The position numbers and the translations under genes were made by a program. The notes under the pieces are model-generated. The model was not told where the DNA came from. It made no database searches and saw only the letters and a program-made list of their open reading frames with translations. DNA of 32,236 nt from DASRJX01 sp035649235 (lineage in GTDB: Bacteria > Acidobacteriota > Polarisedimenticolia > Gp22-AA2), in NCBI GenBank assembly GCA_035649235.1, contig DASRJX010000273.1, forward strand, positions 1 through 32,236, read 5' to 3'. Positions 15,711 to 22,496 of this stretch are shown piece after piece; position 1 is the stretch's first letter; every line of letters starts with the position of its first letter.

Positions 15711-16559
15711 ATGTCCCCGCTGCTCCGCTTCGCGGCCGTCGCGGCGCTCCTCGGCGCCGCCATCGGCGCCATGGTTCGCGCCGCCCCGGCCGACGCGCCG
15801 TCTCCCGCGGCATCGCCCGGCGCTCGATACCTGAGCGGCCTCCTGCTCGAGGAACGCCGCGGCCGCATCGTCGCCACCCGGGTCCTTCCGGGATCGCCGG
15901 CCTCGCAGGCCGGGTTGAAGGAGGGAGACGTCCTGCTCGTGATCGACGACGTATCGCTCGTCAATCTCGATCGCATCTCCACCCGGGAGGTGTTCCGGAT
16001 TTTCGATCGAGCGAGCGGCCCGAGCGTCCGGCTGGTCGTCGGTCGCGGCGCCACGACGCTCGGCGCCTCGCTGCCGCTCCACGGGGCCGAAGCCAGCCAG
16101 CCGTCGCCTCCCCGCGGGGAGATCGAGGTCGGCCAGGCGGCGCCAGGATTCAGCGCCCGGGACCTGAAGGGATCCGAGGTGTCACTCGCGGCCCTGCGAG
16201 GACGTCTCGTCCTCATCGACTTCTGGGCGTCCTGGTGTCCGCCGTGCCGGGAGACGGCCATCGTGCTCCGCCGCCTCGCCGACCAGTACGGCGATCGGCT
16301 GGTCATCATCGGCGTCAGTCTCGACGAGGATCCGAAGGCGTTCGAGGCTTTCGTCTACAACCATCACCTTCCCGGACACCAGATCGGGGACGGCGGACCG
16401 TTCGGCCCGATCAGTGTCCTGTATGGAGCCCCGGAAGCGGCCATCCCCTACTCCGTCCTGGTGGCGCCGGACGGAACCATCCTCGCCGCCGGCCGGTCGC
16501 TGTCGGACAAGGACGAGATCATCGCGCGCCTGATTGGTCCCCCGGACTCCGACCATTGA
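15711..16559 (+). CDS. Exported PDZ-domain / TlpA-like thioredoxin fusion
   Basis: 282 residues. An N-terminal hydrophobic stretch (LLRFAAVAALLGAAIGAM) acts as signal peptide or anchor. Residues about 40-125 form a PDZ-like domain: RIVATRVLPGSPASQAGLKE, GDVLLVIDDVSLVNL and SVRLVVGRG. Residues about 138-280 are a TlpA/ResA-type thioredoxin domain: QAAPGFSARDLKG, VSLAALRGRLVLIDFWASWC with the active site WCPPC (175-179), VIIGVSLDED and IPYSVLVAPDGTI with the cis-Pro. A periplasmic thiol reductant guided by its PDZ domain to a partner is a reasonable inference; the target is unknown. It overlaps the start of the DUF3187 gene if that gene uses TTG 16534. Confidence 0.88.
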   Translation: MSPLLRFAAVAALLGAAIGAMVRAAPADAPSPAASPGARYLSGLLLEERRGRIVATRVLPGSPASQAGLKEGDVLLVIDDVSLVNLDRISTREVFRIFDRASGPSVRLVVGRGATTLGASLPLHGAEASQPSPPRGEIEVGQAAPGFSARDLKGSEVSLAALRGRLVLIDFWASWCPPCRETAIVLRRLADQYGDRLVIIGVSLDEDPKAFEAFVYNHHLPGHQIGDGGPFGPISVLYGAPEAAIPYSVLVAPDGTILAAGRSLSDKDEIIARLIGPPDSDH

Positions 16560-17709
16560 GCGGAGGGCGGGCCTCCTGAGCCGGCTTCTGCGCGGGGCCG
16601 TATTGCTGTCCATGGCCCTGGCCGCCGGACCCGGGGAGAGCGTCGGGGCCGAGGAGCCGGCGCGGCTCGACGACCCTTTCCCGGTCCGCAATCAACTCCC
16701 GCTGGGCCTGCCGTTTCTGGAGGAGCCTCCCCGCTCCGCCTTCCTCGTGGCCCCGGGGATCGCGGAGGCGAGCCTGGGGCTGGCCTATGAGACCACGCTC
16801 TCCGCGAGCGACTCCCTGGTCGATCTCTACCGGGAGGACGACTTCGCCACCTACGACGGACTGGTGACCCAGGAGATCCTGGAGGGCGTCGCCGCCGGTT
16901 CACCCTCCGACAGCGCCTACTACCTGGATGGGGAGACCCTGCGTGCCGTCCTCGGAGGGCGCCTGGGGCTCATGAACCACCTGGAGATCGATTTCGAGAT
17001 CCCTCTCCTGATGCACACCAGAGGCTTCCTGGATTCTCCGATCGATTCCTACCACGCCTGGTTCGGGTTCCCGGACGGCGGGCGGACCGCGTTCGCGCGC
17101 GACCAGTACGTCGTCGGCTACTCGGATGCCGGACGTACGGTCTTTCTGGAGGATCCACCGCCCGGACTCCGGCTCGGAGATCTCGTCGTCTCGGGCCGCG
17201 TCGGCCTCTTGAAAGAGGCGACGGGGCGCTCCGCCCTCGCGGCCTCGCTCGCGGCGAAGCTGCCCACCGGCTCGATCGAGCGTTTCGACGGCAGCGGACA
17301 CGCGGATTTCGCCCTGGGCCTTCAGGCCTCCTGGAGGTTCGAGCGCGCAACGCTTCACGCGGGGGGCGGATTCTCCCGCCTCGGGACCTGGAGCCTGGAG
17401 CCCGGGTTCGAGATGGGGGACCGCGGGAGCCTCTTCTTGACCTGGGCCTACCGCGCCACCCCTCTGTCGGGCATCGTGGTGCAGCTTCTTGGGGGAGCCG
17501 GTCCGTTTCCACGCCGTGACGACGGCAGCCTGGGACGGCCCGCGCTGGAAATCGCCGCGGGGATGCGACACGCGGGGGGGGCCTCCTGGACGATCGAATG
17601 GGCCCTCCTCGAGAACCTCACTCGAGATCTCAATGTGCCCGATTTCGGCCTGTTTTTCGGGATCAGCCGGCGTTTCGCATGGCGAAAAGGGGCCGTGGCA
17701 GGGACCTGA
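16534..17709 (+). CDS. DUF3187-family outer-membrane-like protein
   Basis: 391 residues from TTG 16534. A signal peptide is visible (LLRGAVLLSMALAAGPGESVGA). The mature start DDPFPVRNQLPLGLPFLEEP is what DUF3187 proteins show. The rest alternates short amphipathic strands (LGLAYETTLS, LVVSGRVGLLKEA, ALAASLAAKLPTGS, FALGLQASWRF), ending in GLFFGISRRFAWR, which suggests an outer-membrane beta barrel; function is unknown. The start is uncertain. TTG 16534 overlaps the thioredoxin gene by 26 bp, whereas GGAGGGCGGG at about 16561 would suit a start nearer the signal peptide, where only a CTG or a later TTG/ATG is available. Confidence 0.82.
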   Translation: MVPRTPTIERRAGLLSRLLRGAVLLSMALAAGPGESVGAEEPARLDDPFPVRNQLPLGLPFLEEPPRSAFLVAPGIAEASLGLAYETTLSASDSLVDLYREDDFATYDGLVTQEILEGVAAGSPSDSAYYLDGETLRAVLGGRLGLMNHLEIDFEIPLLMHTRGFLDSPIDSYHAWFGFPDGGRTAFARDQYVVGYSDAGRTVFLEDPPPGLRLGDLVVSGRVGLLKEATGRSALAASLAAKLPTGSIERFDGSGHADFALGLQASWRFERATLHAGGGFSRLGTWSLEPGFEMGDRGSLFLTWAYRATPLSGIVVQLLGGAGPFPRRDDGSLGRPALEIAAGMRHAGGASWTIEWALLENLTRDLNVPDFGLFFGISRRFAWRKGAVAGT

Positions 17710-17807
17710 CCCCGGAAAGCCGCGCCTGGCACCCGATTCCCGGGGCCCCCTCCATGCCGTTCCCGGCCTGCCCCGGGTGACAAGTTATGGTCTTTCCTTT
17801 ATTTCGG

Positions 17808-17836
17808 TTGTCTTTCCTGGATCTCCCTCGTATCAT
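17808..17836 (+). promoter_or_regulatory. Sigma70-like promoter for the XRE-type regulator
   Basis: TTGTCT (17808-17813), a 17-bp spacer and TATCAT (17831-17836, five of six) lie in a locally AT-rich patch. A start near 17843 gives an 80-nt leader. Confidence 0.5.
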
Positions 17837-17847
17837 TCCCTGCATCT

Positions 17848-17861
17848 CGATTGTGAAATCG
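17848..17861. repeat. Small palindrome just downstream of the regulator promoter
   Basis: CGATT and AATCG flank GTGA. The site lies just after the predicted transcription start of the XRE-type gene, a position suited to autoregulation. It is short, so chance is possible. Confidence 0.3.
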
Positions 17862-17922
17862 CTGCCCCGGTGCCGGTCAGGTCGCCTGGCCGGACAGCGG
17901 GAGGGAGAGGCGGTGAGGATTC

Positions 17923-18525
17923 ATGGAACAACTTGACAAGTCGGCGATCGGCGGACGCATCCGGCAGCTGCGCAAGTCGCGAGGGCTGCGGCAGTGGCAG
18001 ATGGCTAAAATCCTGGGCGCGACCCAGCCGGCCGTGCACAAGTACGAGAACGGCATCGTGCCTGAAGTGAAGCGGCTTCTCGAGATCGCTCGGATCGGGA
18101 ACACCTCGGTCGAGTGGATCCTGACCGGCCGTCACTGGGACAACGGCTCGGCCGAGATGGATCGGATGACCGTCGACGTCTGCGATCTGGCGCAGCAGCT
18201 CCACACGTTCAGTCCGGAGGAACGCCGCGCCATCGGCTCGGCCCTCGAGGTGCTGCACGCGGCCGGCCGCGAGCTGCGGTCGGCGACGGGATACGAGCCC
18301 CGCGAGCTGGGTGACGCGGAGCTCGGGAGGCGGCTGCGATCGCTCGAGGCGCACGTGCTGGAGCCGCTGATGGCGGCGCTGGCGGTCTACGACGCCGTCG
18401 TCACGACCCTCGCCAGGGCGCGGGTGCGCGAGCTGCACGCCTTCTCCCAGAGCGACTCCGAGGTCGCCGGGCCGCGCGTCGACGTCGCCGTCGACGTCCC
18501 CGACCTCCAGAAGAACGCCGGCTGA
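17923..18525 (+). CDS. XRE-family HTH transcriptional regulator
   Basis: 200 residues. Residues about 9-65 form a Cro/C1-type helix-turn-helix: IGGRIRQLRKSRGLRQWQMA then KILGATQPAVHKYENGIVPE, followed by LLEIARIGNTSVEWILTG. The remaining 130 residues are helical and charged, with no enzyme or peptidase motif; they may dimerise or bind a ligand. The ATG is preceded by GGTGAGG. The -10 and -35 boxes and a palindrome lie in the 5' region. It precedes rarA by 52 bp, but rarA has its own promoter. The target genes are unknown; the palindrome in its own leader suggests self-control. Confidence 0.88.
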   Translation: MEQLDKSAIGGRIRQLRKSRGLRQWQMAKILGATQPAVHKYENGIVPEVKRLLEIARIGNTSVEWILTGRHWDNGSAEMDRMTVDVCDLAQQLHTFSPEERRAIGSALEVLHAAGRELRSATGYEPRELGDAELGRRLRSLEAHVLEPLMAALAVYDAVVTTLARARVRELHAFSQSDSEVAGPRVDVAVDVPDLQKNAG

Positions 18526-18541
18526 TTCGCGTCCCGCGGCT

Positions 18542-18571
18542 TTGACACCCGATCCCCGGGCGGCGTAGCCT
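18542..18571 (+). promoter_or_regulatory. Promoter for rarA, predicted leaderless
   Basis: A perfect TTGACA (18542-18547) is followed by an 18-bp spacer and TAGCCT (18566-18571). The rarA GTG begins 6 nt later, at the expected first transcribed base. No Shine-Dalgarno sequence is possible in that gap. Confidence 0.6.
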
Positions 18572-18577
18572 CTGGCC

Positions 18578-19993
18578 GTGGATCTGTTCGAACGCAAGGA
18601 TCCCGGATCGCCACCGGCACGGACTCCGGCTCCCCTCGCTGAACGGCTGCGCCCGCGATCGTTCGAGGAGGTCCTCGGCCAGGAGGACCTGGCCGGCCCG
18701 GACGCCGCCCTGCGCACTGCCGTCGAGCGCGACGAGGTCGCGTCGATGATCCTGTGGGGCCCCCCCGGCTCCGGGAAGACGACGCTGGCCCGCCTCGTCG
18801 CGGAAAAAACCAGGGCCCGCTTCGTCGCCTTCAGCGCCGTCCTGTCGGGCATCAAGGAGGTCAAGGAGGTCATGGCCGCCGCGCAGCAGGGCGGTCGGAG
18901 AACGCTGCTGTTCGTCGACGAGATCCACCGCTTCAATCGGGCGCAGCAGGACGCGTTCCTGCCCGCGGTGGAACAGGGCACCATCGTGCTCATCGGCGCC
19001 ACGACGGAGAACCCTTCCTTCGCCATCAATCCGGCGCTGTTATCCCGCTGCTCCGTCTTCGTCCTCAAGCCACTCGGCGAAGCGGATCTCGTCCGGCTGC
19101 TGCGACGGGCCCTGGAGGACCCGCGCGGCCTCGCCGGGCATCGGCTGGAGGTTCAGGAGGACGTGCTGCGGGCCCTGGCGTCGCGGTGCGCCGGGGACGC
19201 CCGGCGGGCCCTCAACACCCTCGAGGCGGTGGCGCTGCTCGCCTCGGGCGGCGGAGGTCCCCGGGAGGAGGGGGAACGCCGCGACGGGCCCGTCCGCGTC
19301 GTGACGCGGGGCGACGTCGCGCGCGCCCTGCAGCGCGCGGCGCTCCGGTACGACAAGACGGGCGACGAGCACTTCAACCAGATCTCGGCGCTGCACAAGT
19401 CGTTGCGCAACGGCGACGCGGATGCCGCCCTCTACTGGCTCGTGCGCATGCTGGAATCGGGCGAGGACCCGCTCTACATCGCCCGGCGGATGATCCGCTT
19501 CGCGAGCGAGGACGTCGGCAACGCCGACCCGGGGGCGCTGCGCCTGGCGCTCCTGGCCCGCGAGGCCTTCGAGTCGCTCGGCATGCCCGAGGGGGCGCTG
19601 GCCCTGGCGCAGGCGGCGATCTACCTGGCCGGAGCGCCGAAGAGCGACTCGGTCCTCAAGGCGTACGAGCGGGTCCTCCAGGACCTGAGCCACGGGGAGG
19701 CGGATCCCGTGCCTCCGGCGCTGTGCAATGCCCCGACCGCGCTCATGAAGGACCTGGGATACGGGCGCGAGTATCAGTCCGCGCACGACTCCGACGACGG
19801 GACCGTCGATCTCGAATGCCTGCCCGCCAGGCTCCGCGGACGGCGCTACTATGAGGCCAAGCCGGTCGGCCAGGAGAGCGCTCTCGCGGCGCGCCTCCGG
19901 ACCCTCGAGGAAGCGCGCGCGCGGCAGGCGGCCGCGCGCCGGGGGCCCGGCGCGTCTACGAGCGCGCCGCGGCCGCGCCGATCACCCGAATGA
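18578..19993 (+). CDS. rarA: Replication-associated recombination protein A (RarA/MgsA) AAA+ ATPase
   Basis: 471 residues, a clamp-loader-like AAA+ ATPase acting at stalled replication forks. It begins with LAERLRPRSFEEVLGQEDL. Walker A is GPPGSGKTT (61-69), Walker B LFVDEIHRFN (111-120) and sensor 1 GATTENPSF; the arginine-finger region is LLSRCSVF. The C-terminal tetramerisation region is well kept: RYDKTGDEHFNQISALHKSL, RMIRFASEDVGNADPGAL, YLAGAPKSDSVLKAY. The tail after residue 445 is Ala/Arg-rich. The GTG start lies 6 nt after the -10 box, so the message is probably leaderless. Its 3' end overlaps the minus-strand zinc-ribbon gene by 38 bp. Confidence 0.96.
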   Translation: MDLFERKDPGSPPARTPAPLAERLRPRSFEEVLGQEDLAGPDAALRTAVERDEVASMILWGPPGSGKTTLARLVAEKTRARFVAFSAVLSGIKEVKEVMAAAQQGGRRTLLFVDEIHRFNRAQQDAFLPAVEQGTIVLIGATTENPSFAINPALLSRCSVFVLKPLGEADLVRLLRRALEDPRGLAGHRLEVQEDVLRALASRCAGDARRALNTLEAVALLASGGGGPREEGERRDGPVRVVTRGDVARALQRAALRYDKTGDEHFNQISALHKSLRNGDADAALYWLVRMLESGEDPLYIARRMIRFASEDVGNADPGALRLALLAREAFESLGMPEGALALAQAAIYLAGAPKSDSVLKAYERVLQDLSHGEADPVPPALCNAPTALMKDLGYGREYQSAHDSDDGTVDLECLPARLRGRRYYEAKPVGQESALAARLRTLEEARARQAAARRGPGASTSAPRPRRSPE

Positions 19994-20159
19994 GGCGCCA
20001 GGTGGCGTCCTTCTCCGGGCAGACGTCGCACATCGGCAGGATGCGTCCCTCGGCGAACTCCAGGACCGTGTCGCGGCCTTCGAGCTGGCAGGTCACGCAC
20101 CTGTAGGCGCCGGAGATGCGACATCGCTCGCCGCTTTTCCACGTCTTCGATGAGTTCAC
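19956..20159 (-). CDS. Small zinc-ribbon protein
   Basis: 67 residues starting at GTG 20159, with GGAGG 5 nt upstream, a strong ribosome site. Two CxxC pairs are present: YRCVTCQLEG and MCDVCPEKDATW, spaced about 20 residues apart with an aromatic/Gly context (SGAYRCVTC...GRILPMCDVC), the usual look of a small zinc ribbon that may bind nucleic acid or a protein. The last 38 bp overlap the 3' end of rarA on the other strand. No exact family is recognised. The strong Shine-Dalgarno sequence and the paired cysteines make it a real gene in my view. Confidence 0.72.
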   Translation of the reverse strand: MNSSKTWKSGERCRISGAYRCVTCQLEGRDTVLEFAEGRILPMCDVCPEKDATWRLIRVIGAAAARS

Positions 20160-20238
20160 CCAAGCCTCCGCGTCGGACGCCGATTCTAGAGCAGCCCGGA
20201 GCGCGCGTCAAAGGCGTCCTGCCGGATCGGGCCGGCTC

Positions 20239-20270
20239 AAAAAAAAGAGGGGTGACGACCGTCACCCCTC
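20239..20270 (-). terminator. Intrinsic terminator of the lysine-rich microgene
   Basis: A perfect 10-bp stem (GAGGGGTGAC / GTCACCCCTC) with a 4-nt loop at 20247-20270 is followed on the minus strand by eight T (20239-20246). It lies 24 bp after the TAG of the lysine-rich ORF. On the plus strand the hairpin is not followed by T, so it acts leftward only. Confidence 0.88.
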
Positions 20271-20294
20271 CCAGGATCTTTCCGAAGCAGGATC

Positions 20295-20351
20295 CTACCG
20301 CTTCGATTTCTTCTTCCCCTTCTTCTTGGCGGCCTTCTTCTTCTTGGCTAT
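20295..20351 (-). CDS. 18-residue lysine-rich microprotein with a putative ATA start
   Basis: Read from ATA at 20351 the product is MAKKKKAAKKKGKKKSKR, then TAG: 11 Lys and one Arg in 18 residues. A perfect AAAGGAGGTG Shine-Dalgarno sequence lies upstream, with its GGAGG core 9 nt before the ATA. A TGA stands in frame three codons upstream, so no longer form is possible, and there is no ATG, GTG or TTG between that stop and the ATA. A sigma70-like promoter at 20463-20492 and an intrinsic terminator at 20239-20270 bracket the ORF, giving a transcript of about 215 nt with a 105-nt leader. A product this basic could bind nucleic acid; that is inference. If ATA is not used, the transcript could still act as a small RNA. 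Gene finders would miss it because of its size and start codon. Confidence 0.6.
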   Translation of the reverse strand: MAKKKKAAKKKGKKKSKR

Positions 20352-20358
20352 GACTCCT

Positions 20359-20368
20359 CACCTCCTTT
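20359..20368 (-). promoter_or_regulatory. Perfect Shine-Dalgarno sequence of the lysine-rich microgene
   Basis: AAAGGAGGTG on the minus strand matches the anti-Shine-Dalgarno 3' end of 16S rRNA over ten bases. The core is 9 nt before the ATA. It is among the strongest ribosome sites in the window. Confidence 0.75.
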
Positions 20369-20462
20369 CGACGTGACGTTCGAGTGCGCAGGATGAGAGT
20401 GTCGCGCGGCGAAGAACGGGTGTGAGAGATTCCATCGAATGGCTGAAATCATCGAGACGCTG

Positions 20463-20492
20463 ATTATTAACCTGGGGATCACGCACTGTCAA
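20463..20492 (-). promoter_or_regulatory. Strong sigma70-like promoter for the lysine-rich microgene
   Basis: On the minus strand a perfect TTGACA (20487-20492) is followed by an 18-bp spacer and AATAAT (20463-20468, five of six). The start would be near 20456. The AT-rich -10 region stands out from its surroundings. Confidence 0.7.
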
Positions 20493-20500
20493 TACAGTGC
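20483..20500. repeat. Perfect palindrome overlapping the microgene -35 box
   Basis: GCACTGT and ACAGTGC form a perfect 7-bp inverted repeat around CAAT. The -35 TTGACA lies inside it, so a protein bound here would block the promoter. The half-sites CTGT/ACAG are LexA-like, but the 4-nt gap differs from the E. coli N8 spacing. Confidence 0.55.
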
Positions 20501-20769
20501 ACGACCACGACACGATCGTGCGGCGCGTCGATCGCGCGCCGACACGCGGCGCTGGAGATGTGCTCGCCCTCGTTCCGCGGGCGTCCTCGGTCCGGATGTC
20601 GTGGCACGACGATCGCGGGAGGCGTCGGATAGCGGAGAGGCCGCGCGCGATCGAGACGACCTCGCGGTCCGGCGTCACTCCGGAGCGCGCCGACATCCCG
20701 ATCCGGACCCTTGGCGGCCCACCGCCGGAACGCGGGGTGCCGGACTGCCGGGAGACGCGGCCGACTTGA
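20497..20769 (+). CDS. Doubtful 90-residue ORF upstream of rho
   Basis: The ORF runs from GTG 20497 to a TGA inside the predicted rho -35 box. Its third codon positions are richer in G/C than the first and second (I count about 85, 73 and 60 percent), as in coding DNA of this type. However, the product is Arg-rich, without any recognised motif, starts inside the palindrome of the opposite promoter and has no Shine-Dalgarno sequence. Otherwise the stretch from 20501 to 20765 holds only short palindromes such as CACGATCGTG. This may be non-coding. Confidence 0.2.
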   Translation: MHDHDTIVRRVDRAPTRGAGDVLALVPRASSVRMSWHDDRGRRRIAERPRAIETTSRSGVTPERADIPIRTLGGPPPERGVPDCRETRPT

Positions 20770-20794
20770 CCCGACCGCGCGGATCGGCTACCTT
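20766..20794 (+). promoter_or_regulatory. Candidate rho promoter
   Basis: TTGACC (20766-20771), a 17-bp spacer and TACCTT (20789-20794) precede the rho GTG by 26 bp. The -35 matches five of six, the -10 three of six. Confidence 0.45.
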
Positions 20795-20820
20795 TCCCGT
20801 TGTCACGCCATCTGGGGTGA

Positions 20821-22452
20821 GTGACTTTCCCCCTTCAGGAACGGCCAGATCCATTGACTGACGAAGACCGATCCGGCCCCGGCCGGCACCCCCACCATGG
20901 GGGCGACAGGCCCGGCCCGGCCCACCAACAGCCGACGCAAGCGCACGGGTCGCACCCGACGCCGGAGTCGTCGTCTGCACACGGCTCCGGGGGAGGGTCC
21001 CCGCAGGCCGGCGACTCTCCGGGAGGCCCGCCGGGCCGCCCGCGCCACCGCCGCCGCGGCCGCCGCTGGCGCCGTGGGCGCGACCGGGGCGCCCGGCACG
21101 GCGTCCCGTCCCATCAGGGCGGATCGCCCGCGTCGGGGGGCTCCTCCGAACAGCACCAGCCCCGGCCGGGCGCGGACGTCGCCGGTTCTGTGTCGTCGAC
21201 CAGCGCCGCGCCCGTCGAAGCGCGGGGGGTCCTCGAAGTCATCGGCGACGGCGGCGGGTTTCTCCGCCAGCCGGAGCGGAACTACCGCCCCACGCCCGAG
21301 GACGCCTACGTCCCGAGGGATCTGCTCGCGCCCTTCCTGCCGGGGGCCGGGGGTCCGTCGACCAACGGCACCGGCGTGGAAGGTGCCGAGATCGAAGGCT
21401 TGGCGGCCGCCGCATCGGGTCGCGGAGCCCAGGCCGCGGGCGCTCCCGCCGAGCACCACTCCGGCCGTCACGGTCACGGGCGCGATGGACGGCACGGCCG
21501 TCACAGCGGTCGCGGCGCGCCGGGCGGATCCTCTCCCCGACTGACGCAGATCCGTACCATCAACGGCCTGCGACCCGACGAATACGCGCAGCGCCGGCCG
21601 TTCTCCACGCTGACCTCGATCGACCCCTTCGAGCACATCAAGCTCGAGACCGATCCGAGCGAGATCTCGACGCGTGTCATCGACCTGCTCACACCCATCG
21701 GCAAGGGACAGCGCTGCCTGATCGTGGCGCCGCCGAGGGCCGGAAAGACGACCCTCCTGCAGAAGATCGCCGCGGCCATCACCCGCAACCATCCGGAGAT
21801 CCACCTCATCGTCCTCCTCGTCGACGAGCGGCCGGAGGAGGTCACCGACATGAAGCGCAACGTCCGCGGGGAGGTGATCGCCAGCTCGTCGGACGACATG
21901 GCCCGGCATCATGTCTCCGTGGCGCGCATCGTGCTCGAGCGCGCCCGCAGGCTCGTGGAGGTCGGCCGCGACGTGGTCATCCTGCTCGACTCCCTGACCC
22001 GCCTCGCGCGGGCCCACAACACGGCCGCTCCGGGGACCGGCCGGACCCTGTCCGGCGGCCTGGACGCGCGCACCATGGAGCAGCCGAGGCGGCTGTTCGG
22101 CGCCGCCCGCAAGGCCGAGGAGGGCGGCAGCCTCACCGTCATCGCCACGGCCCTGGTCGACACCGGCTCGCGGATGGACGACGTCATCTTCCAGGAGTTC
22201 AAGGGAACGGGGAACATGGAGCTGGTGCTCGACCGCGATCTGTTCGAGCAGCGCATCTACCCCGCGGTCGACATCGCCCGATCAGGGACCCGCAAGGAGG
22301 AGAAGCTGTTCTCGCGCGAGGACCTGCCCCGCATCCACCGTCTGCGCCGCGCCCTGTTCGACATGAAGGCGCGCGATGCGATGTCCAAGCTGATCGAGAA
22401 GCTGGGGAAGTACCCGACGAACGCCGCCTTCCTCAAGGTCCTCGACGGCTGA
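20821..22452 (+). CDS. rho: Transcription termination factor Rho with long disordered N-terminal arm and split RNA-binding domain
   Basis: 543 residues against about 420 in E. coli. The hexameric helicase core is complete: LIVAPPRAGKTTLLQKIA (Walker A about 303-312), LIVLLVDERPEEVTDM, VVILLDSLTRLARAHN (Walker B), GALxx-type GGLDARTMEQPRRLFGAARK, and VIATALVDTGSRMDDVIFQE. Residues 1-130 replace the helical Rho_N domain with a Gly/Pro/His/Arg-rich arm (RPRHRRRGRRWRRGRDRG). The cold-shock-like RNA-binding domain starts at ARGVLEVIGDGGGFLRQP (134-151), but after DAYVPRDLL it is interrupted by about 70 Gly/His/Arg/Ala-rich residues before QIRTINGL. Such arms occur in Rho of other high-GC phyla and may bind RNA. 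A TGA directly before GTG 20821 rules out a longer N-terminus; TTG 20854 is an alternative start. Confidence 0.95.
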   Translation: MTFPLQERPDPLTDEDRSGPGRHPHHGGDRPGPAHQQPTQAHGSHPTPESSSAHGSGGGSPQAGDSPGGPPGRPRHRRRGRRWRRGRDRGARHGVPSHQGGSPASGGSSEQHQPRPGADVAGSVSSTSAAPVEARGVLEVIGDGGGFLRQPERNYRPTPEDAYVPRDLLAPFLPGAGGPSTNGTGVEGAEIEGLAAAASGRGAQAAGAPAEHHSGRHGHGRDGRHGRHSGRGAPGGSSPRLTQIRTINGLRPDEYAQRRPFSTLTSIDPFEHIKLETDPSEISTRVIDLLTPIGKGQRCLIVAPPRAGKTTLLQKIAAAITRNHPEIHLIVLLVDERPEEVTDMKRNVRGEVIASSSDDMARHHVSVARIVLERARRLVEVGRDVVILLDSLTRLARAHNTAAPGTGRTLSGGLDARTMEQPRRLFGAARKAEEGGSLTVIATALVDTGSRMDDVIFQEFKGTGNMELVLDRDLFEQRIYPAVDIARSGTRKEEKLFSREDLPRIHRLRRALFDMKARDAMSKLIEKLGKYPTNAAFLKVLDG

Positions 22453-22496
22453 GGCGCTCCGGCGCCCGCGCTGCCTGCAGGAGGCGGCGCCGCCCC

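Noticed and set aside
19849..20361. 170-residue minus-strand ORF starting at a GTG near 20361
   Set aside because: Its GTG lies within the Shine-Dalgarno sequence of the lysine-rich ORF, it reads the lysine codons out of frame as a Glu run, passes through the terminator hairpin, and overlaps the zinc-ribbon gene and rarA.
20483..20500. LexA (SOS) box
   Set aside because: Half-sites CTGT/ACAG fit, but the gap is 4 nt, not the 8 nt of the E. coli type, and no SOS gene is directly downstream.
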